Assembly (NCBI RefSeq): GCF_000758305.1
Contig: NZ_CP009458.1
Location: forward strand, 2,294,001-2,358,000
Direction: 5' to 3'
DNA length: 64,000 bases
Source of the DNA: Cedecea neteri
Lineage (GTDB): Bacteria > Pseudomonadota > Gammaproteobacteria > Enterobacterales > Enterobacteriaceae
In this document: positions 39,526 through 47,458 of the stretch, in pieces
Layout of the letters: each line of letters opens with the position of its first letter
Numbering within the stretch: the first letter of the stretch is position 1
The notes under the pieces: model-generated
The model's input: the letters and a program-made list of their open reading frames with translations, nothing else
Databases searched by the model: none
What the model was told of the DNA's origin: nothing
Program-made: the position numbers and the translations under genes

Positions 39526-40185
39526 GTGGCCATTGACTGGGATTTATTGGACAAAATCATCTATATCAACCTGAAAGAGCGTAGCGATCGCCGGAAAAGT
39601 ATAGAACGTGAACTGAGCGCGCTCAGCGTTCCCGGCGACAAGATTGTCCGGTTTGAGGCCAGGCGTCATTTACTTGGGCCAATTGGCCGGGCACAGTCTC
39701 ATCGGGACGTGCTGGAAATGGCCATCGCTAATGGCTGGGGCAATATCCTCGTTCTTGAAGATGATATGGTGTTTAGCCAGGGCGCTGAGGCAGAAAACCG
39801 CCTGCGCTATTTCCTCCATGTGCTTGCGGCGGTGAGCTGGGATGCGGCATTGCTGGGTGCAAACTACCAAAAAACGATTGCCTTAAAAGCAACCGATAAA
39901 GTCCTCAAACTCGTGGAAGCATATTGCCCGTGTGCTTATGTGGTACACGGTAATTACCAAATCCCCCTGCTTGAATGCTTTGAGGGCGCTGTGAAACGTT
40001 TACTTCAGGGCGCCAGCGATGGTATGTGTGCCCTGGGGGAGGCCTGGCTTCCTTTAATGCAGCGTGACAGCTGGCTTGGCATTTACCCCGTTGCTGGCGC
40101 GCCCGTGGCCGGCAAGTCAAACATCAAAAATAATACCGCAACACATACAGCCTCTTTTTATAAAGATATAGAGGACCTTGTCTAA
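39526..40185 (+). CDS. Glycosyltransferase family 25 (LPS-type) enzyme
   Basis: 219 residues from the GTG at 39526, seven bases after AGAGGAA; upstream in-frame codons lie inside the previous gene. GT25 hallmarks: DKIIYINLKERSDRRKSIER at the start, GRAQSHRDVLEMAIANGWG and the metal-binding LEDDM near residue 77. The C-terminal WLPLMQRDSWLGIYP block is shared with the two-domain transferase at 37084. It overlaps the next gene by one base (TAATG). Probably transfers a sugar to flagellin or to a glycan built on it. Confidence 0.78.
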   Translation: MAIDWDLLDKIIYINLKERSDRRKSIERELSALSVPGDKIVRFEARRHLLGPIGRAQSHRDVLEMAIANGWGNILVLEDDMVFSQGAEAENRLRYFLHVLAAVSWDAALLGANYQKTIALKATDKVLKLVEAYCPCAYVVHGNYQIPLLECFEGAVKRLLQGASDGMCALGEAWLPLMQRDSWLGIYPVAGAPVAGKSNIKNNTATHTASFYKDIEDLV

Positions 40186-40829
40186 TGAAGATACCCAAAA
40201 TTATCCATATCGTATGGATAGGCGATGAGTCTAAAACACCCCGCAAAATGATTGATACCTGGAGGAAGCTGAACCCGGCCTGGCGAGTTGTTGTGTGGGG
40301 AAATACGGAGCTGAGAAAGACAAGGTGGATTAACCGAACCCATATTAATGCCATGGTATCGGCCAGGCGCTGGTGCGGTGCCGCCGATATTATGCGGTAT
40401 GAAATTTTGTTTAATCATGGTGGCTTTGCGGTAGATGCCGACAGCGTTTGTACTCGCCCGCTGGAGGACTGGCTGTTTGACAGCCAGGTGTGTGCCAGTA
40501 TGGAAAACGAAAGAGTCCGCCCAGGGCTTGTGGCCAATGGGTATCTCGCCGCTGAGCCGCAATCGGCACTGATGGCTGAGCTGGTGATGGGGCTGGCCAA
40601 AAAAACAACGGTGCTTGATGATTTACCGTGGATTGTCACCGGCCCTAAATATCTCTCCGACACCCTCAGCAGGCTGGCGTACGCGAATATCACCTATTGG
40701 CCGAGCCATTACTTTATCCCCGAGCATTTTACCGGACAGCGCTACCTGGGGCATGGTCATGTTTTTTCAAATCAAATCTGGGGCACCACCAAAGGGATGA
40801 ATGATCGGCTTGTGAACTTTCATGTTTAA
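40185..40829 (+). CDS. DXD-type sugar transferase (OCH1/GT32-like)
   Basis: 214 residues. Starts KIPKIIHIVWIGDESKTP, the usual opening of glycosyltransferases with a DXD sugar-binding region; residues about 65-90 read WCGAADIMRYEILFNHGGF followed by VDADSVC, where DAD is the metal site. The family adds sugars to capsular, O-antigen or protein-bound glycans. Start codon overlaps the stop of the GT25 gene, so the two enzymes are made together and likely act in sequence. Confidence 0.8.
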   Translation: MKIPKIIHIVWIGDESKTPRKMIDTWRKLNPAWRVVVWGNTELRKTRWINRTHINAMVSARRWCGAADIMRYEILFNHGGFAVDADSVCTRPLEDWLFDSQVCASMENERVRPGLVANGYLAAEPQSALMAELVMGLAKKTTVLDDLPWIVTGPKYLSDTLSRLAYANITYWPSHYFIPEHFTGQRYLGHGHVFSNQIWGTTKGMNDRLVNFHV

Positions 40830-40852
40830 CCCCAGGGCTAATCCTCTATAGC

Positions 40853-40887
40853 CTCACCAGGCCGCGACATTTGCCATGCCTGGTGAG
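40853..40887. terminator. Inverted repeat between convergent cargo genes
   Basis: CTCACCAGGC (40853-40862) is the exact inverse of GCCTGGTGAG (40878-40887) with a 15-base loop. It lies between the plus-strand transferase and the minus-strand SGNH-like gene. There is no T-run, so it may be a terminator of the Rho-assisted type or a transcript-end stabiliser. Confidence 0.4.
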
Positions 40888-40926
40888 CCGATTTACCGGT
40901 AATACGGCCGGGTCAGCTCACCATTT

Positions 40927-42369
40927 TTATAAAAACAAATCCAATTGCTTCAGTTTTGAATACAGTTTTTCCGCGCCTGAAAAATTAAGGTGATCTCCGT
41001 CGTAAAAATCTGCGGCTGAAAAATCGCTATCCTCAAGTAAATCAATGTACCGGAAGCCATTGTTGTGCAGCGATGTGAAGAAATCGCGGCTTTCTACGAT
41101 CATGTTGTGTTCAATGTTATCGAGATACCGGGCCGGGAACGGTGACATAATAACGTTGAGTTTAATGCCGTGATTTTCCGTGAAAGAGATTAACGCTTTG
41201 ATGTTCTCTTTGTTCTTTGTAAAGGAGGCCTTATAGCGATAATGCCTCGCGTGTTTTCGTGCTCGCTCAGTACACGAGTTTTCCTGAGCGTGGGGATCGA
41301 GACTTGCTCTTGAATACTTTCTTTCATCGTCATTAGCCATGTAGTTTTGCTGGTGTGCGAAAGAATGATCGTTTTTGTTTTTTATGTCGCTATTTATAGT
41401 CTGTAATTTCGACAGTACATCCATTCTGGCAGCGTCTGTGTAAAGTAATGTGTCGAGGAAAAATAGCGGGAAGTTGTTTTTTAACTGTTCACCATAATGG
41501 AAAATGAAGTCATAGGCGGCGCTATTATTGGTTTCATATTCGAAATGATGTTCTGCACAAAAATTTTTAAGTGCGTTGAACGTCGTTAATATTTCGTTAT
41601 TCCTGGACTGAGATAATTCGTAATATAAATCATAAGGACTTAAGAGTAATACGATTTCATCGATATTTTTTATCGGATGTAGCCCTTTTATTACCGACGC
41701 TGAAAAAGTCAGGTCCGCGCAGTGCATTGATAAATTCGCTGTATTAGTTAATAACTTCTCCGGGAATGCAGCCCACGGGTATGATGAGCCAATAGCGATT
41801 TTACTGATGTCCGGGGAGGTCAAATAATGCGCCAGGGATCTGTTGAGGGCACTGTGATGCAGTGAACGGGTTGTCATCTGCGCAATCTGCACATCAAGAA
41901 GATTGTTAACCTCAGTGAGTGTGTTGAACAGAGATGAAGGAAAAGCGTCAGCAATATCTGCTATGACGGATAATGAATACCTGTCATAAATAAAAATAAC
42001 CTCTGAGGTTGCCAGGTCATCAAGCAGCGCAGTTAAAACCACCAGTTGCTCAGGTTTAACGTGAAATAGATCTATGGTGTCCGGAAACTCCCGGTTTTTC
42101 TTGAAATCATCATAGTTATCTTTAGTGCCAATGAAAACGATGATTAATGGGAAGTTGAATAATATACTTTTAAGCTGACTGAAGTCAGTGGAGGCGATAT
42201 CAGCGGCTTCATTGGTTGATAGTTTGCTATTGATTCTCTTTATTAATGTTGCGGTGTTTTTATCGCTACGGATAACTGCAGGGTTTTGAAAAATGAAATG
42301 CTCAATGTCGTGATGGTTATCGGAATTTATCTTGTTAATAAATTCCATCAGGTATTCTGTTTTTTTCAT
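40927..42369 (-). CDS. SGNH-hydrolase-like protein, AT-rich, in flagellar cargo segment
   Basis: 480 residues. Two motifs fit an SGNH/GDSL-type esterase fold: IAIGSSYPW near residue 193, where the nucleophile Ser would sit, and YDGDHLNFSGAEKLY near residue 457 with the Asp-x-His pair. The first 170 residues are not recognised. The gene is visibly richer in A/T and in AAT/AAA codons than the flagellar genes on both sides and runs against its neighbours, both signs of separate acquisition. It could remove or add acyl groups on the glycan made by the transferases. No signal peptide is seen, so it should act in the cytoplasm. Confidence 0.5.
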   Translation of the reverse strand: MKKTEYLMEFINKINSDNHHDIEHFIFQNPAVIRSDKNTATLIKRINSKLSTNEAADIASTDFSQLKSILFNFPLIIVFIGTKDNYDDFKKNREFPDTIDLFHVKPEQLVVLTALLDDLATSEVIFIYDRYSLSVIADIADAFPSSLFNTLTEVNNLLDVQIAQMTTRSLHHSALNRSLAHYLTSPDISKIAIGSSYPWAAFPEKLLTNTANLSMHCADLTFSASVIKGLHPIKNIDEIVLLLSPYDLYYELSQSRNNEILTTFNALKNFCAEHHFEYETNNSAAYDFIFHYGEQLKNNFPLFFLDTLLYTDAARMDVLSKLQTINSDIKNKNDHSFAHQQNYMANDDERKYSRASLDPHAQENSCTERARKHARHYRYKASFTKNKENIKALISFTENHGIKLNVIMSPFPARYLDNIEHNMIVESRDFFTSLHNNGFRYIDLLEDSDFSAADFYDGDHLNFSGAEKLYSKLKQLDLFL

Positions 42370-42550
42370 TTTTTGTTGGGTTTATCTATTTTGACTTTTG
42401 AGTATGGTTTGCCAGGGCGGTTGTTGTTTTCTTTATTACTAAGGATATCATTATATTTCCACATTTATTAAATTAATGGAGATTGCTAATGAACGGAAAA
42501 ATAATAATATTCAGGACATTAGCAATGTCACAGGAAATAAATAATTTGCG

Positions 42551-42988
42551 TTATACCTGCTGATAAAACCAGTTTTCCGGCTCGCTGCTGTTGACCAGGT
42601 TTTCCAGAATCTCTTGCTGCATTCCCAGCAATAATCCATTTCCTTCATTGGTCGTTTGACAGCGGCTGGCCTGGCTTTCCAGGTCTGACCAAAGCGCATT
42701 GACCTTGTCCTGGTGAGCGGCCGGAAGGTTCGCAAACAGGGATTGAATTCCCTGTGGGCCGGCAGGAATGCCCAAACCGGCTAGCGTGGCGTAACGCTGC
42801 TGGCTGTTAACGGCGAGGCGCTCATAAATCTGGATGAGTTTACCGTTCAGCTCATCCAGCTCGGCCGACCGACGGCCAACAATAAGCTGACGTTGCTGCT
42901 CCAGCAGGGCGTTAAGCTCGGTGTAGTATTTGCGGTCATCAATCATATCTGCAATTAATTGCTTCACGCCCTGGGCTGATTTGCTCAT
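42551..42988 (-). CDS. flgN: Lateral flagellar export chaperone FlgN
   Basis: 145 residues from the ATG at 42988, six bases after GAGG; a GTG codon just before is less well spaced. All-helical, with LNALLEQQRQLIVGRRSAELDEL as in FlgN, the chaperone for hook-filament junction proteins FlgK and FlgL, which are encoded further on. It follows flgM directly. Confidence 0.85.
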   Translation of the reverse strand: MSKSAQGVKQLIADMIDDRKYYTELNALLEQQRQLIVGRRSAELDELNGKLIQIYERLAVNSQQRYATLAGLGIPAGPQGIQSLFANLPAAHQDKVNALWSDLESQASRCQTTNEGNGLLLGMQQEILENLVNSSEPENWFYQQV

Positions 42989-42991
42989 CAC

Positions 42992-43264
42992 TTACCTCTG
43001 ATAATATTTCTGCATCGCGTCGGTCAGCTCATCCATATTCAGGCTGATTTTTCCTGCACTGATGGCCTCTTTCATCGCTTCAACACGTGCCATATCAACG
43101 TCAGGCATCGCGGCCATGTTCTTCTGCGCCTCACCCAGAACCGGGTCTACCGGGTGAGTTTTTTCGCTGCCTGCACTTTCTTCAGCCTGCGGGCGAGTCT
43201 GCGCCGCGGTGTGGGTGCTAAGCGCCGTTACGGCAGAGCTGAACTGGGTTGTATTCACTTTCAT
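42992..43264 (-). CDS. flgM: Anti-sigma-28 factor FlgM
   Basis: 90 residues. The N-terminal disordered part (TQFSSAVTALSTHTAAQTRP) is followed by the sigma-binding helices (DPVLGEAQKNMAAMPDVDMARVEAMKEAI, LNMDELTDAMQKYYQR). It should hold LafS (encoded at 63174-63863) inactive until it is exported after hook completion. A sigma-28-like element lies about 100 bases upstream. Confidence 0.9.
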   Translation of the reverse strand: MKVNTTQFSSAVTALSTHTAAQTRPQAEESAGSEKTHPVDPVLGEAQKNMAAMPDVDMARVEAMKEAISAGKISLNMDELTDAMQKYYQR

Positions 43265-43359
43265 CGCTGTTCTCCGGTTGCTCGGTGGTTCTGTTTCTTA
43301 TTGAGTTGCAGGGTGATTCCATCGGGAGGAAAGCCTCTTTCCCATTCCCTTATCGGTGT

Positions 43360-43387
43360 AAGGCGGCCCGGCAACAGCGAAACTTTA
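43360..43387 (-). promoter_or_regulatory. Candidate sigma-28 promoter before flgMN
   Basis: On the minus strand TAAAGTTT (the E. coli sigma-28 -35 consensus) is followed after 12 bases by GCCGCCTT, which resembles the -10 of the flagellin promoters here. It lies 16 bases past the flgA stop and about 95 bases before the flgM start. The spacer is one base longer than in the flagellin elements. Confidence 0.45.
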
Positions 43388-43402
43388 ATCGCAAAATTAA
43401 AA

Positions 43403-43918
43403 TTATTTTGTAGTGACGTTGAGCATACGCACCACGCCCGCGTCGGCGACCACGGCGCTGACCACCCGCTGACTGCTTTCGTTTTTCACTTTAATCATTT
43501 CGCCTTTACGCCCCTTTTTCATCGCTTCGCCGACGGTTCTCGCTTCAATACCGTCCTGCAGAGCAACCATCAGTACGCGCTGGCCGCGTTCAATCAACAC
43601 CGGAGAATCAAGGTGCGCGCGGGTGACCGGTTGGTCGGCGCGTAGACGTCGCTTCAGCGTCATGCCGATGGCGTCTTTAGGGTCGGTCAGATAACCCGCG
43701 CGGGCAGCAGAAGCCTGAAGTGTTTTCAGCTGAAGATCTGCCTGGGTTAGCACATGCCCGCGCTCAAGTGCGTTTTTGGCGGTGACGACGTTTTGTTCCG
43801 CGGCGAGAAGCGTTGTGGGCAATATCAGCCAACCCAACGCGGCAACAAGGCGGAAAGAGAAGAGGAAATGGGGTTTCCCTTTATGGCTAATTAATTTGGT
43901 AAAGGTCTTGATATTCAT
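43403..43918 (-). CDS. flgA: P-ring assembly chaperone FlgA
   Basis: 171 residues with a signal sequence (ending TTLLAAE) and an SAF-type domain: TAKNALERGHVLTQADLQLK and LIERGQRVLMVALQDGIEART. It aids FlgI polymerisation into the P ring in the periplasm. It is transcribed divergently from flgB and precedes flgM and flgN, as in other flagellar systems. Confidence 0.92.
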   Translation of the reverse strand: MNIKTFTKLISHKGKPHFLFSFRLVAALGWLILPTTLLAAEQNVVTAKNALERGHVLTQADLQLKTLQASAARAGYLTDPKDAIGMTLKRRLRADQPVTRAHLDSPVLIERGQRVLMVALQDGIEARTVGEAMKKGRKGEMIKVKNESSQRVVSAVVADAGVVRMLNVTTK

Positions 43919-43931
43919 GATGTTATAACTC

Positions 43932-43947
43932 TGGCACGGTAATTGCT
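43932..43947 (+). promoter_or_regulatory. Sigma-54 promoter of the flgB operon
   Basis: TGGCACGGTAATTGCT matches the -24/-12 consensus TGGCAC-N5-TTGCW exactly. It lies 59 bases before the flgB start and points toward flgBCDEFGHIJKL-lafW. LafK encoded in the same locus is the expected activator. Confidence 0.92.
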
Positions 43948-44005
43948 ATACAAGGACGTATTCGCGATTTTTCGCCGTTGTTTTTCCATCACGAGGATGT
44001 GGGCT

Positions 44006-44356
44006 GTGAGTATTTCTTTTGACAAAGCATTGGGTGTTCATCCGCAGGCAGTAGCACTTCGACTTTCCCGAGCAGAGCTGCTATCCGCCAACCTGGCTAA
44101 CGTCGACACCCCAAACTTCCAGGCTAAAGATATTGATTTTGCCGCGGAGATGCAACGTTCAGCGTGGAGTTTTTCAACTGACCCTTCGCCGCAGGAAAAA
44201 TATCGCGTGCCGTATCAGCCTTCTTCCGATGGCAACACCGTCGCCTTAGACGTGGAGCAGGCTGAGTTTTCAAAAAATGTGCAGGACTACCAGGCAAGCC
44301 TGGCATTTCTGAACATGAAGTTTGTTGGCCTGAAAAAGGCTATCGAAGGGAAATAA
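44006..44356 (+). CDS. flgB: Lateral flagellar rod protein FlgB
   Basis: 116 residues from the GTG at 44006, which gives the family start SISFDKALGVHPQAVALRL; the ATG at 43997 abuts its GAGG and is badly spaced. The rod signature ELLSANLANVDTPNFQAKDIDF is complete. It is a proximal rod component and the first gene of the flgB-L operon, downstream of a sigma-54 promoter. Confidence 0.93.
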   Translation: MSISFDKALGVHPQAVALRLSRAELLSANLANVDTPNFQAKDIDFAAEMQRSAWSFSTDPSPQEKYRVPYQPSSDGNTVALDVEQAEFSKNVQDYQASLAFLNMKFVGLKKAIEGK

Positions 44357-44377
44357 CGGACTCAGGTAACCACGTAA

Positions 44378-44803
44378 ATGGCATTTAACAATATCTACCG
44401 TGTTTCAGGCTCGGCGATGACGGCGCAAACCGTTCGCCTGAACACCATCGCCAGCAACATGGCGAACGCTGACGCGCCGTCGGCCACAGAAAACGGCGTC
44501 TACAAGGCACGCCGCCCGGTATTCGCCTCGGTTTATCAAAATGATGAGCTGATGGGGAACCGGGCGTTGACCGGGGCAAGAGTGCAGGTGATGGACGTGG
44601 TTGAAACCGGCAGCGCGGTACAGCGCTATGAGCCTAACCACCCGATGGCGGATGACCGCGGCTACGTGTACTACCCGGACGTTAACGTGGTTGAAGAGAT
44701 GGCGGACATGATGTCGGCCTCACGCAGTTTTGAAACCAGCGTGGACGTGTTGAACAGCGTGAAAAGTATGCAGCAGAGCCTGCTGCGCCTTGGAGAAGTG
44801 TGA
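44378..44803 (+). CDS. flgC: Lateral flagellar rod protein FlgC
   Basis: 141 residues with the axial-protein N-terminal motif (YRVSGSAMTAQTVRLNTIAS, then NMANADAPS) and C-terminal PDVNVVEEMADMMSASRSFE, the hallmark of rod proteins. A proximal rod subunit; 21 bases after flgB. Confidence 0.95.
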   Translation: MAFNNIYRVSGSAMTAQTVRLNTIASNMANADAPSATENGVYKARRPVFASVYQNDELMGNRALTGARVQVMDVVETGSAVQRYEPNHPMADDRGYVYYPDVNVVEEMADMMSASRSFETSVDVLNSVKSMQQSLLRLGEV

Positions 44804-44805
44804 AC

Positions 44806-45480
44806 ATGAACGTGAATAACGACACCAGTAACGTTAGCGCCAACGGCAACGGTAGCGTGGCAAATAATGGCAGTGCTGCGGGCATGAACGGCCTGTTTAT
44901 GCAACTACTTGTCGCGCAAATCCAGAATCAGGATCCGCTCAATCCGACGGACGGCACCGAATATGTCGGCCAGCTGGCGCAACTGACGCAGGTGCAGTCG
45001 ATGGAAACCATGTCTCAGCTAATGGCCAACAATGCCGTGCTGATGGACAACCTGCAAACGCTGAGTACCGGAAACCTGGTAGGGCAGAAGGTGATGGTAC
45101 AGAGCAATAGTTTTACTTCCGACGGGACGACGACCGTGGATGGCCGGCTGACGCTGGAACACGCCGCTGGCGTCGTGACTGTGATCGTTAAGGATTCCGG
45201 CGGAACTGAACACAAAATCGAGTTGGGCAAGCAGGAGGCCGGGCAGGTTGATTTTGCTATCGATCCTGAGGAGATGGGGCTGGCAGAAGGGAAATACACG
45301 CTCAGCGTGGTGACCGATACCGGGGAAGAAACCGTGCCGATTGAGCTTGGCGGCATCATTAACAATGTGCGCATCCCGCTGGACGGCAGCGCGACCATGC
45401 TCAACATCTCGGGCCTGGGTGAAATTGCTTACAACTATATCAGTCAATTTGGACAATCTGCCCCTGCCGGTAAGGCATGA
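44806..45480 (+). CDS. flgD: Lateral flagellar hook cap FlgD
   Basis: 224 residues from the ATG at 44806; a GTG two codons earlier overlaps the flgC stop and is possible. The N-terminal FlgD motif LFMQLLVAQIQNQDPLNPTD and GTEYVGQLAQLTQVQSME is intact, followed by the beta-rich FLG/tudor-like domains. It caps the growing hook and guides FlgE assembly. Confidence 0.94.
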   Translation: MNVNNDTSNVSANGNGSVANNGSAAGMNGLFMQLLVAQIQNQDPLNPTDGTEYVGQLAQLTQVQSMETMSQLMANNAVLMDNLQTLSTGNLVGQKVMVQSNSFTSDGTTTVDGRLTLEHAAGVVTVIVKDSGGTEHKIELGKQEAGQVDFAIDPEEMGLAEGKYTLSVVTDTGEETVPIELGGIINNVRIPLDGSATMLNISGLGEIAYNYISQFGQSAPAGKA

Positions 45481-45515
45481 GTCAGGGACAGTAAACATCA
45501 TCAGGAAGACATTCT

Positions 45516-46709
45516 ATGAGCTTTAGCATTGCAACCTCCGGCCTTAACGCCATCACCGAACAGCTGAATGCGATTTCTAACAATATCGCCAACTCCGGCA
45601 CCGTAGGCTTCAAATCTGGTCGTGCGGAGTTTTCCGCCCTGTATGCGCAGAGCCAGCCGCTGGGCGTGGGTGTGACCGGTATCACCCAGAGCATTACCCG
45701 TGGCGGGGCTATCAATGCCACCGGTAATGGCCTGGATCTGGCTATCTCCGGCAACGGTTTCTTTGTGGTGCGCGACAGCGCAGGGACAACGGCTTACACC
45801 CGTGCAGGCTATTTCGGCACCGACAGCAGCGGCAACCTGATCAACAACGCCGGCATGAACCTGCAGGGCTACCCGGTTGACGCCAACGGTGTGCTGCAGG
45901 TAGGCAATGTCGGCAATTTGACCATCAGCAGCGGCTCTATTGCGGCGAAGGCCACCGACAGCCTCGATTTTACGGCCAATCTGGACGCTCGCGCGGAGAA
46001 GCCTGCGACGGCCAAGTTCGACCCAAAAGACAATACCTCTTATAACAACACCTACGCGACGCAGGTCTATGACTCTCTGGGTCGCGAACACACCATTAAC
46101 CAGTACTTTGTCAAAACCGACGAAAATACCTGGGAAGTCTACTACTACATGGACGACCAGCCGATGACCAGCCCGGCGAGCAAAACCCTGACCTTTAGCG
46201 AGCAGGGCATTCTGAGCACGCCTAATGGCGCCGTGAAGATGTCGATTGATATTCCCGGCGCCCAGTCGCTCACCCTCGACCTGAACTATAACGGCACCAC
46301 GCAGTATGGATCTGATTTTTCGGTGAGTAAGAACAAAGGCAGCGGTTATGCGTCCGGTGAGAAAACCGGGCAGCAGATTGATGAAGATGGTTCGGTGTAT
46401 GCCACGTTTTCTAACGGCGAGCGCATGCTCCAGGGGCAGCTGATTTTAGCCAACTTTGCCAATCCTAACGGCCTGGCCGCGCAGGATGGTACCACCTGGA
46501 TGCAAACCGCAGCATCAGGAACACCGTTGACCGGTGCGCCAGGTAGTGGCCTGCTCGGCGCGATTAAAGCCGGTGCGCTGGAAGCGTCTAACGTTGACCT
46601 GACCTCTGAGTTGGTTGGCCTGATGAGCGCCCAGCGTAACTACCAGGCGAATACCAAAGTCATCAGCACCAACGACAGCATGATGAACGCGCTGTTCCAG
46701 GCCTTGTAA
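45516..46709 (+). CDS. flgE: Lateral flagellar hook protein FlgE
   Basis: 397 residues. N-terminal SFSIATSGLNAITEQLNAIS followed by NNIANSGTVGFKS, central variable D1/D2 domains, and C-terminal SNVDLTSELVGLMSAQRNYQANTKVI. It is the hook subunit. It ends in an overlap with flgF (TAATG). Confidence 0.95.
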   Translation: MSFSIATSGLNAITEQLNAISNNIANSGTVGFKSGRAEFSALYAQSQPLGVGVTGITQSITRGGAINATGNGLDLAISGNGFFVVRDSAGTTAYTRAGYFGTDSSGNLINNAGMNLQGYPVDANGVLQVGNVGNLTISSGSIAAKATDSLDFTANLDARAEKPATAKFDPKDNTSYNNTYATQVYDSLGREHTINQYFVKTDENTWEVYYYMDDQPMTSPASKTLTFSEQGILSTPNGAVKMSIDIPGAQSLTLDLNYNGTTQYGSDFSVSKNKGSGYASGEKTGQQIDEDGSVYATFSNGERMLQGQLILANFANPNGLAAQDGTTWMQTAASGTPLTGAPGSGLLGAIKAGALEASNVDLTSELVGLMSAQRNYQANTKVISTNDSMMNALFQAL

Positions 46710-47440
46710 TGGACCACTTAATTTATACCGCCGTCAGCGGTGCAAACCGCAGCCTGTCCCAGCAGCAGATCCACGCGAACAACCTGGCTAACGTCAATAC
46801 CCAGGGATTCCGCAGCGATCTGGAAAGCGCTCAGGCACAACAGATTGAAGGCGCAGGCTATGACTCGCGCTATCTGGTGCAGCCGACCAACGGCGGCATT
46901 GATATGACGCCGGGCGCGATGAAGCAGACCGGTCGTGACCTCGACGTTGCCCTGCGCGGGAGCGGCCTGATTGCCCTCGGCAGCGGCAATCGTGAAGTGT
47001 ATACCCGCAACGGGCAAATCGACGTTGGCCCGGAAGGTGACCTGACGATTAACGGCCTGCCGGTGGAAGGGGACAACGGCCCCATCGTGCTGCCGCCTTT
47101 CTCACAAATTTCCATTGCCCAGGACGGGGTGATCAGCATTGTGCCGGACGACGGCGGCCCTGCCGTACCGGTAGAAATCGATCGCCTCAAGCTGGTGGAT
47201 ATTCCGGCCGGGCAGCTGCAGAAAAACAGCGCCGGATTCCTCGTTACAAACGCGCTGAACAATCCGCGTAACGAAGAAGTGATGGTGGCCTCCGGGCATC
47301 TGGAAAGTGCCAACGTTTCGGCCATTAGCGAGATGGTGTCCAGCATTGCGCTGAACCGTCAGTTCGAAGCGCAGATCAAGATGATGAAAGCGGCGGAAGA
47401 TCTGGCCACGGCCGGTAATCGCCTGCTGCGCGGTAGTTGA
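46709..47440 (+). CDS. flgF: Lateral flagellar proximal rod protein FlgF
   Basis: 243 residues. Starts DHLIYTAVSGANRSLSQQQI, then HANNLANVNTQGFRSDLESA, and ends with the rod motif SANVSAISEMVSSIALNRQFEAQIKMM. Usual length for FlgF; overlaps the flgE stop by one base. Confidence 0.94.
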   Translation: MDHLIYTAVSGANRSLSQQQIHANNLANVNTQGFRSDLESAQAQQIEGAGYDSRYLVQPTNGGIDMTPGAMKQTGRDLDVALRGSGLIALGSGNREVYTRNGQIDVGPEGDLTINGLPVEGDNGPIVLPPFSQISIAQDGVISIVPDDGGPAVPVEIDRLKLVDIPAGQLQKNSAGFLVTNALNNPRNEEVMVASGHLESANVSAISEMVSSIALNRQFEAQIKMMKAAEDLATAGNRLLRGS

Positions 47441-47458
47441 TAACAAGGATAACGAACG

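Noticed and set aside
43345..43358. ACCGATAA-like sigma-28 -10 before flgM
   Set aside because: No -35 at the correct distance; the TAAAGTTT nearby pairs better with GCCGCCTT.
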